In this document: positions 36,632-45,313 of the stretch, one piece after another
Layout: every line of letters starts with the position of its first letter
How positions within the stretch are numbered: the first letter of the stretch is position 1
NCBI RefSeq assembly: GCF_964036635.1
Contig: NZ_OZ038524.1
Coordinates: 1,598,001 to 1,662,000, forward strand
Direction: 5' to 3'
Length of the DNA stretch: 64,000 bases
DNA from: Tenacibaculum dicentrarchi
GTDB lineage: Bacteria; Bacteroidota; Bacteroidia; Flavobacteriales; Flavobacteriaceae
The notes under the pieces: generated by a model
The model's input: only the letters and a program-made list of their open reading frames with translations
What the model was told of the DNA's origin: nothing
Databases searched by the model: none
Program-made: the position numbers and the translations under genes

Positions 36632-37762
36632 ATGAAATATTTTTTCTTATTTACCATCATATTACTTACGAACTGTACTCAAAAAAAGAAAATTGAACCA
36701 CAAAAAAAATTTGCAGTAGATTACGCATTACAGACTTTTTCTGAATTTCATAAAGAAAATGACACAATAATAAAAACATTTGAAAAGTGTATTAATTCAA
36801 GTAAGTTAAATGAGTACAGTCAATATTGGAGAGAATCCGATACTTTGATATTTAAATATGCCTATGATGACTTATGGTTTGCAATCGCAGATTATTATCC
36901 AACATATATTCCTACTATTATGTCGATTCAAGAAAAAGAAAAAAATAAATATTTAGTTAAAATAGCGGTAATGGGTTCACCAGAAGGTTTCAATTCGCTC
37001 AATTCTATTTATAATTTTTATGCTTGTAGAGAAAAAGATGGGAGTTTCAAATTTGCAAATGTGATTACAGAAAACCTAAAACAATGGAACACAAAAACAA
37101 TTGAGAATATTAAATATATCTATCCATCAGATGAAGAACTGAACCAAATCGAAATAAAAAAACAAATTGAATTTGAAAACAAATTGATTTCTAAATTTGA
37201 TTTTAACAAAATTAAATACACTTACATCAGTTGTAACTCTGTTTATGATTATATGAAATTAAGAGGGTTTGACTATGAAGATTCAATGTTTTTAAATAAT
37301 CAAAAAGGTGGAGAAGCTTTTTCGAGTCACAGATTAATTTTTTCAGGTAATAATTCAGAATATTATCCTCACGAATTAGTACATCTTTATAATCATAAAT
37401 ATTTTAAGAATATTAACTCAACTATTAACGAAGGTTTGGCAACTTACCTTGGAGGTTCAAAGGAATTGGATTATTTAGAACATATCGGAATTTTAAAAGA
37501 TTATTTAGCAATTACCAAAATCGACTTATTTGAACATCTGTTTGATGACGAAAAGAAATACACAATAATAGGTAAAGTTTCTTCTATAAGATATTCAGCA
37601 GGAGCATTACTCTGCGCATTAGCTGATAAAAAAAATGTACTTCATCAGTTATTAAACAGTGGAAAATCTAATGAAGAATTAATCTCAACAATTGAAAACA
37701 TTTTTGATATTAATAGAAAAGATTTTAATTCATTCATTAACGAAAAATTAATTGACTATTGA
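36632..37762 (+). CDS. lipoprotein with a MA-type (gluzincin) peptidase domain
   Basis: 376 residues from ATG 36632. Lipobox LLTNC (C15) places it in a membrane facing the periplasm. A zinc site HELVH (247-251) is followed by E267 in INEGLATYL, the spacing of peptidase MA-like gluzincins. N-terminal 200 residues unclassified. Only gene of cassette 25 (36589-37900), 43 bp after the core. Confidence 0.82.
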   Translation: MKYFFLFTIILLTNCTQKKKIEPQKKFAVDYALQTFSEFHKENDTIIKTFEKCINSSKLNEYSQYWRESDTLIFKYAYDDLWFAIADYYPTYIPTIMSIQEKEKNKYLVKIAVMGSPEGFNSLNSIYNFYACREKDGSFKFANVITENLKQWNTKTIENIKYIYPSDEELNQIEIKKQIEFENKLISKFDFNKIKYTYISCNSVYDYMKLRGFDYEDSMFLNNQKGGEAFSSHRLIFSGNNSEYYPHELVHLYNHKYFKNINSTINEGLATYLGGSKELDYLEHIGILKDYLAITKIDLFEHLFDDEKKYTIIGKVSSIRYSAGALLCALADKKNVLHQLLNSGKSNEELISTIENIFDINRKDFNSFINEKLIDY

Positions 37763-37775
37763 AAAAAAACCGAAC

Positions 37776-37903
37776 GCACAACACCGTGTATAATTCATTG
37801 CTGGTTATAGCCTACTTACGAAAGTCCTCGCAGACTTTCTATCTGTGATTTATTTGCTAACTTTAATGCTTAAACACGCAACGAAATCATACACCAGACC
37901 GTT
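37776..37903 (+). repeat. attC-like site 25 (type A variant)
   Basis: Left core GCACAAC; CGCACAAC pairs with GTTGTGCG at 36589. Stem GTGTATAATTCATTGC/GCAACGAAATCATACAC; cap GAAAGTCC/GGACTTTC with one mismatch. Confidence 0.8.
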
Positions 37904-38056
37904 GTGTTTCATACTGAACCAGCCGCATATTTAGCACTTTCAGTTTTTTCCAACACACAATTCCAACGCTCTAAAAACCAAAATAGCTAAAATTTCCCAA
38001 CGCTGAACCTGAATGCTAACTATAGTCTGTTGTTTAAGATGACTACTAAAGTTAGC

Positions 38057-38075
38057 TTTGCATACTTTAGTTAGC
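38057..38075 (+). promoter_or_regulatory. promoter/operator of the R-M regulator gene
   Basis: TTTGCATACTTTAGTTAGC ends one base before the ATG at 38077. The same motif with two changes lies inverted before the methyltransferase gene. ACTAAAGT/ACTTTAGT and GCTAAC/GTTAGC form inverted repeats around it. A C-protein binding box overlapping the -7 region (TACTTTAG) is the likely meaning. Confidence 0.6.
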
Positions 38076-38076
38076 A

Positions 38077-38292
38077 ATGGATTCAAAACAAAAAATACTG
38101 ATAAAATTTGGAGAAAGAGTTCGAGAAATCCGAAAGGAAAAAGAACTTTCACAAGAGGAATTAGCACATAAAGCTGATTTACATAGAACTTATATTGGTA
38201 TGATTGAAAGAGCAGAAAAAAATATTACTCTTGTCAACATAGAAAAGATTGCTAATGCTTTAGATGTAAACATAACTGACTTATTTAGCTAA
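38077..38292 (+). CDS. Xre-type regulator (C-protein-like) of the R-M cassette
   Basis: 71 residues, a complete HTH_3 domain: GERVREIRKEKELSQEELAHKADLHRTYIGMIERAEKN. Size and position directly in front of the nuclease gene (0 bp between TAA and ATG) are those of C (controller) proteins, which delay restriction until DNA is methylated. Cassette 26 spans 37901-41014. Confidence 0.85.
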   Translation: MDSKQKILIKFGERVREIRKEKELSQEELAHKADLHRTYIGMIERAEKNITLVNIEKIANALDVNITDLFS

Positions 38293-39027
38293 ATGGAAAT
38301 TAAAAAATACGAAGAAGATTTAATAGCAGAATTAGAAACTGTAGTAAACGAAATAATTACTGAAACACCTAAACTGGACATTGCAGTAAAAAAAGGAGAA
38401 AGAGTTGGAGACGCAATAAGTAAATTTTTTGAAGATAATTTTGTAGCTAAAACACAAAATCACGCTCATTTTTCAAATTCAGAAGCATCACCATCAGGAA
38501 AAACTAAAAACCCTTGGGACGCAAGAACGGACTACACTATTCAAGGATTTAAACAAGATGTCTGGATTGACTTCAAAGCTGTAAATGTTGAAAATGACGA
38601 TACAAATCCTGATAGTGGAACACCAGACAAAATTATTGCACATATTCTAAACAACAACTTTTATCTTGTCTTTATTTATGTCTTTTACCAAGGTTCTGGC
38701 AATGGATTGGAGTTTGTTCAAGTTGATGGTAAATATGTAAAACCATACTTTTTAAAGGATATAAGCTCAACATTTAGAATTACACCAGCAAATCAAATGC
38801 AGGTTAATGGCTCGGCTGAACCTGAATACCGAACAAGAGAAGAATTTTTACAATTGCTACTAACTAAAAAAGTTGAATCTAACGAGAGAAAACTCAAGAA
38901 GTCAACCCAAGAGTTAGAAAATCTTAAAGCAGGGTTATTTAAAAAGACAAAGACAATGGAAATAAAGTTAAGTGATTTGTCTGCAAATAATAAAGCTCAA
39001 GAAGATGCTATTAATAATCTAAAATAG
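38293..39027 (+). CDS. type II-like restriction endonuclease
   Basis: 244 residues. A PD-(D/E)XK-type core is visible as PWDARTDYTI (D76, D80) followed by WIDFKAV (D93, K95). The C-terminal 50 residues are helical and may form a coiled coil. Recognition sequence unknown. Convergent with the methyltransferase gene; the two overlap by 17 bp at their 3' ends, keeping the system compact inside one cassette. Confidence 0.72.
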   Translation: MEIKKYEEDLIAELETVVNEIITETPKLDIAVKKGERVGDAISKFFEDNFVAKTQNHAHFSNSEASPSGKTKNPWDARTDYTIQGFKQDVWIDFKAVNVENDDTNPDSGTPDKIIAHILNNNFYLVFIYVFYQGSGNGLEFVQVDGKYVKPYFLKDISSTFRITPANQMQVNGSAEPEYRTREEFLQLLLTKKVESNERKLKKSTQELENLKAGLFKKTKTMEIKLSDLSANNKAQEDAINNLK

Positions 39028-40726
39028 ATTCTTCTATAACTTTTAATTCATCATTTGTAAGATTAAAATAATCATTAAAAACCAAATTAATTTCATTTTT
39101 AATGGTTTCATCTTCTCCGTCATTGGAGTAAATCTTATCTACTAAATCAGCAACTCTCTTTTGTAAAGAAATGTCAGTAGGAACAGGTATCTTATACAAA
39201 TCTGAGGTCTTAATTTGTGGTTGTTTACCTTTTGAGAATCTAATTATATTTAATTGTTGTGAGTAAAAAGTTATAATATCAGAATTTAATAAACCACATA
39301 AAAACTTCAAAAAGATAATGCTTTCTTTTTTTGAATCTCTAAGAGAGAAAACATATAAACTATTGTTTGCTGAACTTGGATTTTCATCATATGATGCTAT
39401 AATTTCTTTAGCAGACTGTCGAATATAAATTTTAGGATTATCATAAATAATTGTTTCCCCTAAACCAAGACGCTTTTTATTTTTAATTCCTTTTGCTATT
39501 AATTCAGCCTTTAATTCATCATTAACTTTGTCTTGTAATTTTTTATCATAATGGAAATATTTAGTGTTTTCCATTTTTTGATATTTACCTTTTAGCCCTT
39601 TTGAGCCTTGATAATATGGATAGGCTTTAACTTCGTCATCAAGCTTTTTATCTTCAAAAACAAAAAGGTTTTCCATATTCAAAAGCATTACACAAGTTCT
39701 AAGATTCTTTTTTGGGTACAAGCTCTTAAGCGTTGGACAATCCTTAGATTCTATTTTATCTATAATAGCAGAACTTAAGGAACAAGTATTAAATCTAAAC
39801 TTAAATTGGTCTTTCGGCTTATACCATAATGCTTGTTCAACTTCTATGCTTACATTGTTTTCTGCATCAATTATTTTTACTAAATTATTTTCAACTTTTG
39901 TTTTCTGCAATTCAAGTATTACCTGACCGCTTGCAACTTCAAAATCTTTAATATTATACTCTATACTCAAAATTCGAGTTTTATCTAATAAATATTTTCT
40001 TGTATGTTCATATGCTGTCTCGAAAAAAGATAAATCTATTATAAAACTAAGCTTCCCACCTTCTTTTAAAAAATCTATAGATTGCTCTATGAACAACATT
40101 ACATAATTAATCTTACCGTTCTTTAAGGAGTCAGGAAATTGAGAATATCTATTCAAGTAATAAATACGTTGAGCTTCATCTTTCTTTCTATCTCTTCTGC
40201 CATAAAGAGAAACATAAGGCGGATTTCCAATTACATAATCCATATTATCTAAAAACTTTGCAAGAGGAATATCTAAAAGAGAATCAAAAAGCGAATTACT
40301 TTTTTTAGGCTTAATTCGTTGAGTAAAGTCGAAAACGAAGCTTTTATAACTGCCAGTATATGGCTCATTAAACTTGGAATAAAAAAAAGTTGAAATGTTA
40401 ATCTTTGTTTTTTCAATCATACTTTCATCAATATCAATAAAGAATATGTTTGATTCAATAAACTTGATAACGATTTTTTTATCTTGAATGTTTTTAAATA
40501 GTTTTTCTAAAAGACGTATAACAAATACACCATTACCACAAGATGGTTCTAAAAACTTCCTTGACAATATGTCTTTATCTTCAAAATCAATTATATCTAA
40601 AATCTTATCAACGGTATTAATATTATTAGTGAGAAAAACGCCAAGGTCTTTTCTATGGGACAATTCTAAATTGTTCTCATACGTTGTTTGATTATTGATT
40701 AAAGTAACTGTCTGATTTTTAGTCAT
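39011..40726 (-). CDS. N6-adenine DNA methyltransferase
   Basis: 571 residues from ATG 40726; the 27 residues that could precede it would cover the operator motif and are rejected. Motif I is EPSCGNGVFV (60-69, SAM binding) and motif IV is NPPY (168-171, catalysis), as in TaqI/BcgI-type gamma-class adenine methylases. A target-recognition-like half follows (about 300-570). It protects host DNA from the neighbouring nuclease. Opposite strand to the cassette direction, with its own promoter. Confidence 0.9.
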   Translation of the reverse strand: MTKNQTVTLINNQTTYENNLELSHRKDLGVFLTNNINTVDKILDIIDFEDKDILSRKFLEPSCGNGVFVIRLLEKLFKNIQDKKIVIKFIESNIFFIDIDESMIEKTKINISTFFYSKFNEPYTGSYKSFVFDFTQRIKPKKSNSLFDSLLDIPLAKFLDNMDYVIGNPPYVSLYGRRDRKKDEAQRIYYLNRYSQFPDSLKNGKINYVMLFIEQSIDFLKEGGKLSFIIDLSFFETAYEHTRKYLLDKTRILSIEYNIKDFEVASGQVILELQKTKVENNLVKIIDAENNVSIEVEQALWYKPKDQFKFRFNTCSLSSAIIDKIESKDCPTLKSLYPKKNLRTCVMLLNMENLFVFEDKKLDDEVKAYPYYQGSKGLKGKYQKMENTKYFHYDKKLQDKVNDELKAELIAKGIKNKKRLGLGETIIYDNPKIYIRQSAKEIIASYDENPSSANNSLYVFSLRDSKKESIIFLKFLCGLLNSDIITFYSQQLNIIRFSKGKQPQIKTSDLYKIPVPTDISLQKRVADLVDKIYSNDGEDETIKNEINLVFNDYFNLTNDELKVIEESILDY

Positions 40727-40735
40727 AATTTTAAC

Positions 40736-40754
40736 GCTAATTATAGTATGCAAA
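40736..40754 (-). promoter_or_regulatory. promoter/operator of the methyltransferase gene
   Basis: Reading on the minus strand, TTTGCATACTATAATTAGC lies 9 bp before the ATG at 40726. It matches the element before the regulator gene at 17 of 19 positions, so one regulator can bind both. Confidence 0.6.
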
Positions 40755-40891
40755 TATATATGTATAAATTGGATTTTCCAAACGCTAAAAGCCATACACA
40801 TTTGCAATTCGCTTCAGCCAACACACAATCCAAAATTGCAAAAGAGTATGTCTTTGCCAACGCTAGAAAGTTTGCGGAAAAAAGTACGAAA

Positions 40892-41017
40892 ACACAACAA
40901 CGTGTATAAATAATAGCGGGTTTAGTGCTTAATCAAAGTTAGTTTTTTATCTTTATAGTTGAGTTATAAACCAAAAGTAAGTGTTTCAAATCCGCTACTA
41001 TTCATACACAAACCGTT
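40892..41017 (+). repeat. attC-like site 26 (unique type)
   Basis: Left core ACACAAC; AAACACAAC pairs with GTTGTGTTT at 37901. Stem GTGTATAAATAATAGCGG/CCGCTACTATTCATACAC with A.C at positions 7 and 12. Confidence 0.82.
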
Positions 41018-41025
41018 GGCAGTAA

Positions 41026-41328
41026 TTAGACTAACCAACTAAATAATTTTTCTGCATTCAAATAATCCTTTTCTTCAATTTTTAGACTTAAAGAGTAATC
41101 ACGCCAATCATTTTGTATTTGCTCAAGTGTTCCATGGTCAGATTTAAAAAAATGAATTTCACAATAACCCATTCTTAATTTAACTGAACAATAATCATTG
41201 TAATACTCTTTTTTGAATAATTGTCTTCTATTTCTAAACTCATTACTATTTCTGAAGTCTTCTTCTGTACCTTCTCTATGAATAGGAAAGTGTATTTGTA
41301 TTACTTTTTTTAAATCTTGAAATCCCAT
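41026..41328 (-). CDS. cassette 27 protein, unknown
   Basis: 100 residues, charged, no membrane helix. No family recognised (FKKEYYNDYCSVKLRMGYCEIHFF in the middle). It points against the array direction and ends 11 bp from the cassette start, so it must be transcribed from a promoter near 41330-41400 inside cassette 27 (41015-41471). Confidence 0.68.
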   Translation of the reverse strand: MGFQDLKKVIQIHFPIHREGTEEDFRNSNEFRNRRQLFKKEYYNDYCSVKLRMGYCEIHFFKSDHGTLEQIQNDWRDYSLSLKIEEKDYLNAEKLFSWLV

Positions 41329-41343
41329 ATTTTAAGAATAAAC

Positions 41344-41402
41344 TACCGCCAAAAAATGTATAATTAATAACTAAGGCGGTGTTTTAATTATTAATCGTTA
41401 AT
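41344..41402 (+). repeat. possible decayed attC remnant in cassette 27
   Basis: ACCGCCAAAAAATGTATAAT resembles a left core and stem (ACTGCCAAC..GTATAAT) with two changes. It is followed by an inverted repeat ATTAATAA/TTATTAAT (41363-41370, 41388-41395) and CGTTAATA. The intact attC follows at 41410. Confidence 0.4.
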
Positions 41403-41409
41403 AAACTAC

Positions 41410-41474
41410 TGCCAACAAAGTGTATGGTCGCATATTTTCCTGGCGGAAAAATACGCCACATACACATGGGCGTT
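41410..41474 (+). repeat. attC-like site 27 (type B)
   Basis: Left core TGCCAAC pairs with GTTGGCA at 41015. Type B stem GTGTATG/CATACAC with one extra G before the right core. The only type B site on a coding cassette. Confidence 0.8.
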
Positions 41475-41493
41475 AGGCACAAGTTGACCAAAA

Positions 41494-41847
41494 ATGCGAA
41501 CAGAAGAATATAATAGAATAACGAAAGAAGGAAACGTACTTGATTTTGGAACGCTAAAAGAAACTAAAAAGCAACTCGGAATTAATAAATTGACGGAATT
41601 TGAATCTGAAATTGACCGAATAATATCGGAAAACAAAATTCAAAAACCTGAATTGCACGAAAAGCCGAATAGTACGGAAACTGACTTTTATCTAATTGAC
41701 TTAAACTCTGACCAAATTGAAATGATAGTTTCTATGTTTGGAGATTTGGAAGTTGGAAATCTCGGACTGAATTACGAAACGACTTATTCCGCTAACTTTT
41801 TTGCTAAAATGCTTGATAAGTGGAATGATTTGCCAGATTATAGATGA
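41494..41847 (+). CDS. cassette 28 protein, unknown
   Basis: 117 residues, acidic, no membrane segment. No family recognised; it reads like small antitoxin- or immunity-type proteins but has no HTH. Only gene of cassette 28 (41472-41990), 22 bp after the core. Confidence 0.68.
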   Translation: MRTEEYNRITKEGNVLDFGTLKETKKQLGINKLTEFESEIDRIISENKIQKPELHEKPNSTETDFYLIDLNSDQIEMIVSMFGDLEVGNLGLNYETTYSANFFAKMLDKWNDLPDYR

Positions 41848-41864
41848 AAAAATAAAAAACCAGT

Positions 41865-41993
41865 GCCTAACAAAGTATATAAAAAATTGCTGGTTTAGGC
41901 TAAATTTAAAGGTCGTTGCTTGTTTTGTTACGTCTGATTTTCCTTCGGAAAATCCTCGCACACAAAACCGCAACTTTTCATATACAAACCGTT
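41865..41993 (+). repeat. attC-like site 28 (type C)
   Basis: Left core GCCTAAC; GTGCCTAAC pairs with GTTAGGCAC at 41472. Stem GTATATAAAAAATTGC/GCAACTTTTCATATAC. Confidence 0.8.
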
Positions 41994-42041
41994 GTAAAAC
42001 ATACCCAAAAACACTCGATTTCGAATTAACTTTTGAAATAT

Positions 42042-42072
42042 TTTGAAAATAGTAACTTTTAAGTTACCTTTG
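42042..42072 (+). promoter_or_regulatory. complete Bacteroidetes promoter with operator (TA cassette 29)
   Basis: TTTG at 42042-42045, 19 bp, then TACCTTTG at 42065-42072: a textbook TTTG-N19-TAnnTTTG promoter. The palindrome GTAACTT-TT-AAGTTAC (42052-42067) overlaps the -7 element and is the probable binding site for the antitoxin. The toxin ATG is 5 bp after the -7 box, so the mRNA is nearly leaderless. Confidence 0.78.
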
Positions 42073-42077
42073 TCTGA

Positions 42078-42434
42078 ATGGAAAAAGTTAGGCAAGTAAT
42101 ACAGTATAAAAATTATTTCGAGGAGTTTCTACTTGCTCAACCGAAAAAGGTTCAAGACAAAATATTTAAGGTCATTGAAATAATCGAAACTTATCAGCAC
42201 GTGCCGAAAACATATTTGGCTCCAATGAAAACTTACAAAGGATTATTTGAGGCTCGAATAAAATTAGGCTCGAATATCTGGCGAGTTTTTTGCTTCTTTG
42301 ATAAAGGTAAATTAGTTATACTCTTGAACGGATTTACTAAAAAGACGCAGAAAACACCGAAAAAAGAAATCGACAAAGCTGTTCGATTAATGAAAGAATA
42401 TTACGAAGAAAAAAATAAAGGAAATGGAAACTAA
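42078..42434 (+). CDS. higB: RelE/HigB-like toxin (Gp49-like)
   Basis: 118 residues. Gp49/HigB-like fold: YFEEFLLAQPKKVQDKIFKVIEII, then MKTYKGLFEARIKLGSNIWRVFCFFDKGKLVILLNGFTKKTQKTP, typical of ribosome-dependent mRNA endonuclease toxins. First gene of cassette 29 (41991-42852), overlapping the antitoxin gene by 11 bp. Toxin-first order is normal for HigBA. Confidence 0.88.
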   Translation: MEKVRQVIQYKNYFEEFLLAQPKKVQDKIFKVIEIIETYQHVPKTYLAPMKTYKGLFEARIKLGSNIWRVFCFFDKGKLVILLNGFTKKTQKTPKKEIDKAVRLMKEYYEEKNKGNGN

Positions 42435-42714
42435 AAGCTGGAAAGACATAAAAGATACGGTTTACGGAAAAAAAGGAACTGAACGTAGAGATGAACTCGA
42501 CAGAGATTTTGAGTCGTTTAAAATTGGTTTACTTTTACGAAATGCACGTGAGGAAAAAAATCTGACCCAAGAACAACTTGGAGTTATAATTGACAAAAAA
42601 CGGACTTATATTTCTCGTGTAGAAAATAATGGCAGTAATCTGACTTTAAAAACATTATTTGACATCGTAGAAAAAGGACTTGGAGGAAAAGTTAATATTT
42701 CAATCGAAGTCTGA
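42424..42714 (+). CDS. higA: Xre-family antitoxin
   Basis: 96 residues. HTH_3 domain at about 38-92: LLLRNAREEKNLTQEQLGVIIDKKRTYISRVEN. Probably neutralises the upstream toxin and represses the operon through the palindrome at 42052. Confidence 0.88.
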   Translation: METKSWKDIKDTVYGKKGTERRDELDRDFESFKIGLLLRNAREEKNLTQEQLGVIIDKKRTYISRVENNGSNLTLKTLFDIVEKGLGGKVNISIEV

Positions 42715-42728
42715 CATAAAGTACGATT

Positions 42729-42855
42729 TTACAACAACATGTATAATTAATGGCTGGTTCTCGCCTACTTACGAAAATCCTTGTGGATTTTCTATTCGGT
42801 TTTTATTTACTAAATTTAGTGCTTAAACACGCCACTAATCATACATATAAACGTT
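42729..42855 (+). repeat. attC-like site 29 (type A)
   Basis: Left core TTACAAC; TTTTACAAC pairs with GTTGTAAAA at 41991. Stem GTATAATTAATGGC/GCCACTAATCATAC; cap GAAAATCC/GGATTTTC. Confidence 0.8.
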
Positions 42856-43302
42856 AACCTGCATTAAGCCAAATTACACGAAATATTAACGTAATTAAAC
42901 ATTTTCGAAAAGTAAAATTCTGACAAAGATTACGTGAATCTGTTTGTAATGAAAACAGCGGATTTTCTAGCTTGTTTGCGCAATCAAAACGGAATCGTAA
43001 AACAGCAGATTTTGACAAATATTACGCAAGAATTTGTCTATAATTCTGAAATGAAAATGGCGGACTTTTTAGCTCGTTTACGCAATCGAAAATAAAAATA
43101 AAAAAATGTTCGGAATATTCCCAATTTTAGATTTTTTAGCGTAAGTTTATATGAAAATTTAGACAAGTTAAACGCCGAATAAAAACGCTGAAAAATATGT
43201 GATTTTATAACGGTATTTTAATTAAAAAAGAAAAAAACGCACGTTAACAAAGTGTATGAGCGCATATTTTCCTGGCGGAAAAATACGCCACATACACTAG
43301 GC
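42853..43302 (+). other. cassette 30, gene-less family A
   Basis: 450 bp family A copy. No gene seen. Confidence 0.8.
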
Positions 43303-43305
43303 GTT
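43242..43305 (+). repeat. attC-like site 30 (type B)
   Basis: Left core CGTTAAC, stem GTGTATG/CATACAC; ends CACTAGGCGTT instead of CACATGGCGTT. Confidence 0.8.
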
Positions 43306-43797
43306 GTAAGTAATTCGCAAAAATATCGCAATTAGAACCTGATTTTTAAGTAAATACAGAATTTAAAAATATCGCTAGAAAAATATTACGAATAAAATTT
43401 AGAATCTATAAATACTTAAATTTACTCTAAATATGAAAATAAAATTGACCGAATTATTACGTGAAATTTGAATTTATAACGTTTGTAGAATTGAGAAAAA
43501 TATAGAAAAAAAGAACTCAAAATTTACGCAAAACTTGAAAATAAAATCGACCGAATTATTATGTGAAATCTGAATTTATAACGTTTGTAGAATTGAAAAA
43601 ATACAGAATTGAAATTGCAGAATTTACAGAAAATCAGAATTATAAATCACAAACTGAAAAAAAACAAACTACTTACAACAAAGTATATAAAAAATGCTTA
43701 ATTTAGTCATAATACAAAAGTTAGTGCCGTTTTGCTACATCTGATTTTCCTGCGGAAAATCCTCGCACGCAAAACAGCACTTTTTATACACAAAACC
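43303..43797 (+). other. cassette 31, gene-less family C
   Basis: 495 bp, starts GTTGTAAGTAATTCGC, two repeat units. No gene seen. Confidence 0.78.
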
Positions 43798-43800
43798 GTT
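43673..43800 (+). repeat. attC-like site 31 (type C)
   Basis: Left core TTACAAC. Stem GTATATAAAAAATGCT against AGCACTTTTTATACAC, slightly decayed. Confidence 0.78.
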
Positions 43801-44247
43801 AACCTGCATTAAGCCAAGTTACACGGAATATTAACGTAATTAAGCGTTTTCGAAAAGTAAAATTCTGACAAAGATTACGTGAATCTGTTTGTAATGAAAA
43901 TAGCCGACTTTCTAGCTCGTTTACGCAGTAGAAACGGAATCGTAAAACAGCAGATTTTGACAAATATTACGTAAGATTTTGCTTATAATTCCGAAATGAA
44001 AATGGTGGACTTTTTAGCTCGTTTACGCAATCGAAAATAAAAATGAAAAAATGTTCGGAATATTCCCAATTTTAGATTTTTTAGCGTAAGTTTATATGAA
44101 AATTTAGACAAGTTAAACGCCGAATAAAAACGCTGAAAAATATGTGATTTTATAACGGTATTTTAATTAAAAAAGAAAAAAACGCACGTTAACAAAGTGT
44201 ATGAGCGCATATTTTCCTGGCGGAAAAATACGCCACATACACTAGGC
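43798..44247 (+). other. cassette 32, gene-less family A
   Basis: 450 bp family A copy. No gene seen. Confidence 0.8.
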
Positions 44248-44250
44248 GTT
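44187..44250 (+). repeat. attC-like site 32 (type B)
   Basis: Left core CGTTAAC, stem GTGTATG/CATACAC, CACTAGGCGTT ending. Confidence 0.8.
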
Positions 44251-44272
44251 ACCAGCAATATTTAAAGAAATT

Positions 44273-45139
44273 ATGATAAAAGATTTAATTAAAGATTTAA
44301 CTTATGATAAAATCAATTTAAATCAAGCATTGACTAGAGCTAAATTAATTGCTTATGAATTAAATAATAATGACTTTAAAAGCTGGATAGATAAAGAACT
44401 TAATGGATACAAAAACGGCGATAAACTTCCTCATTATAGAATTATCCCATGTGACGTTTATGCTTTAACTGAAACATTTGGAGAGAAAAGACTTATTCAA
44501 TGCGACCTAACTGACCTTGACAAAAATGGAAAAATATACAAAATGGAAGCTATGCAAAGTATATCTACTATAGAACTTGGTTTAAAAGAAAGTAATAGCA
44601 AAATTTATGGTTATGAAGACTTCCCTTTGGGTTTTGTAAAAATCGTTAAAGAATTAACTAATAATTCATCCATAACCTCAATTAAAAGAAGAATTCAATT
44701 TAGTCAGACTTTACACATATTAAATTTAACTAAGCAAAAATTAATTGACACACTATTAGAATTAAACTATACATTTCCTAACTTACAAGACAATTATAAA
44801 AACACTATGGAAAATAATGAGAAAACCAATACTATAATTAATAATCACATTTATGGAAAAAATGCAAATTCAGCAATCGGAATTGGAGATAACATTAATC
44901 AAAAAATAGAAAATGTTAATCATCAAAAAATAGAAAAAGTAATATCTGATTTAAAAAAATTAGGAGTTCCAAATGAAAATATTATTGAAGTAAAAAATAT
45001 AGTTAACAAAGAAACGAACAAAGTAGATTTAGGAAAACAATTGATGAGTTGGGTTGGAAAAATAACAAAAAAAGGAATTGAAAAAGGGATTGAAATTCAA
45101 GTTCCTGAAATAATGGATAAAATTCAAGAATTGATATAA
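44273..45139 (+). CDS. AbiTii-domain protein (abortive-infection type)
   Basis: 288 residues. The N-terminal 170 residues match the AbiTii domain as I know it (IKDLTYDKINLNQALTRAKLIAYELNNNDFKSWIDKELNGY), found in abortive-infection and other defence proteins. The middle has a low-complexity polar stretch (TNTIINNHIYGKNANSAIGIG), and the C-terminus is helical (KQLMSWVGKITKKGIEKGIE). Only gene of cassette 33 (44248-45272), 25 bp after the core. Confidence 0.82.
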   Translation: MIKDLIKDLTYDKINLNQALTRAKLIAYELNNNDFKSWIDKELNGYKNGDKLPHYRIIPCDVYALTETFGEKRLIQCDLTDLDKNGKIYKMEAMQSISTIELGLKESNSKIYGYEDFPLGFVKIVKELTNNSSITSIKRRIQFSQTLHILNLTKQKLIDTLLELNYTFPNLQDNYKNTMENNEKTNTIINNHIYGKNANSAIGIGDNINQKIENVNHQKIEKVISDLKKLGVPNENIIEVKNIVNKETNKVDLGKQLMSWVGKITKKGIEKGIEIQVPEIMDKIQELI

Positions 45140-45147
45140 AAAACTGC

Positions 45148-45275
45148 TGGTAACAACGTATATAATTTATTGCTGGTGCTCGCCTACTTACGAAAATCCT
45201 TAGGGGATTTTCTATTCCGTTTTTATTTACTAAATTTAGTGCTTCAAAAACGCAACAAACCATATACAAACCGTT
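45148..45275 (+). repeat. attC-like site 33 (type A)
   Basis: Left core TGGTAAC; GCTGGTAAC pairs with GTTACCAGC at 44248. Stem GTATATAATTTATTGC/GCAACAAACCATATAC with A.C at 7, 8 and 12; cap GAAAATCC/GGATTTTC. Confidence 0.83.
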
Positions 45276-45313
45276 GTGGTGCATTTCAGACGAACATCGC
45301 TCCATTCAATAAC

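Noticed and set aside
45003..45305. Minus-strand frame of 100 codons across attC 33
   Set aside because: Antisense to the AbiTii gene and attC; composition matches other attC shadows.
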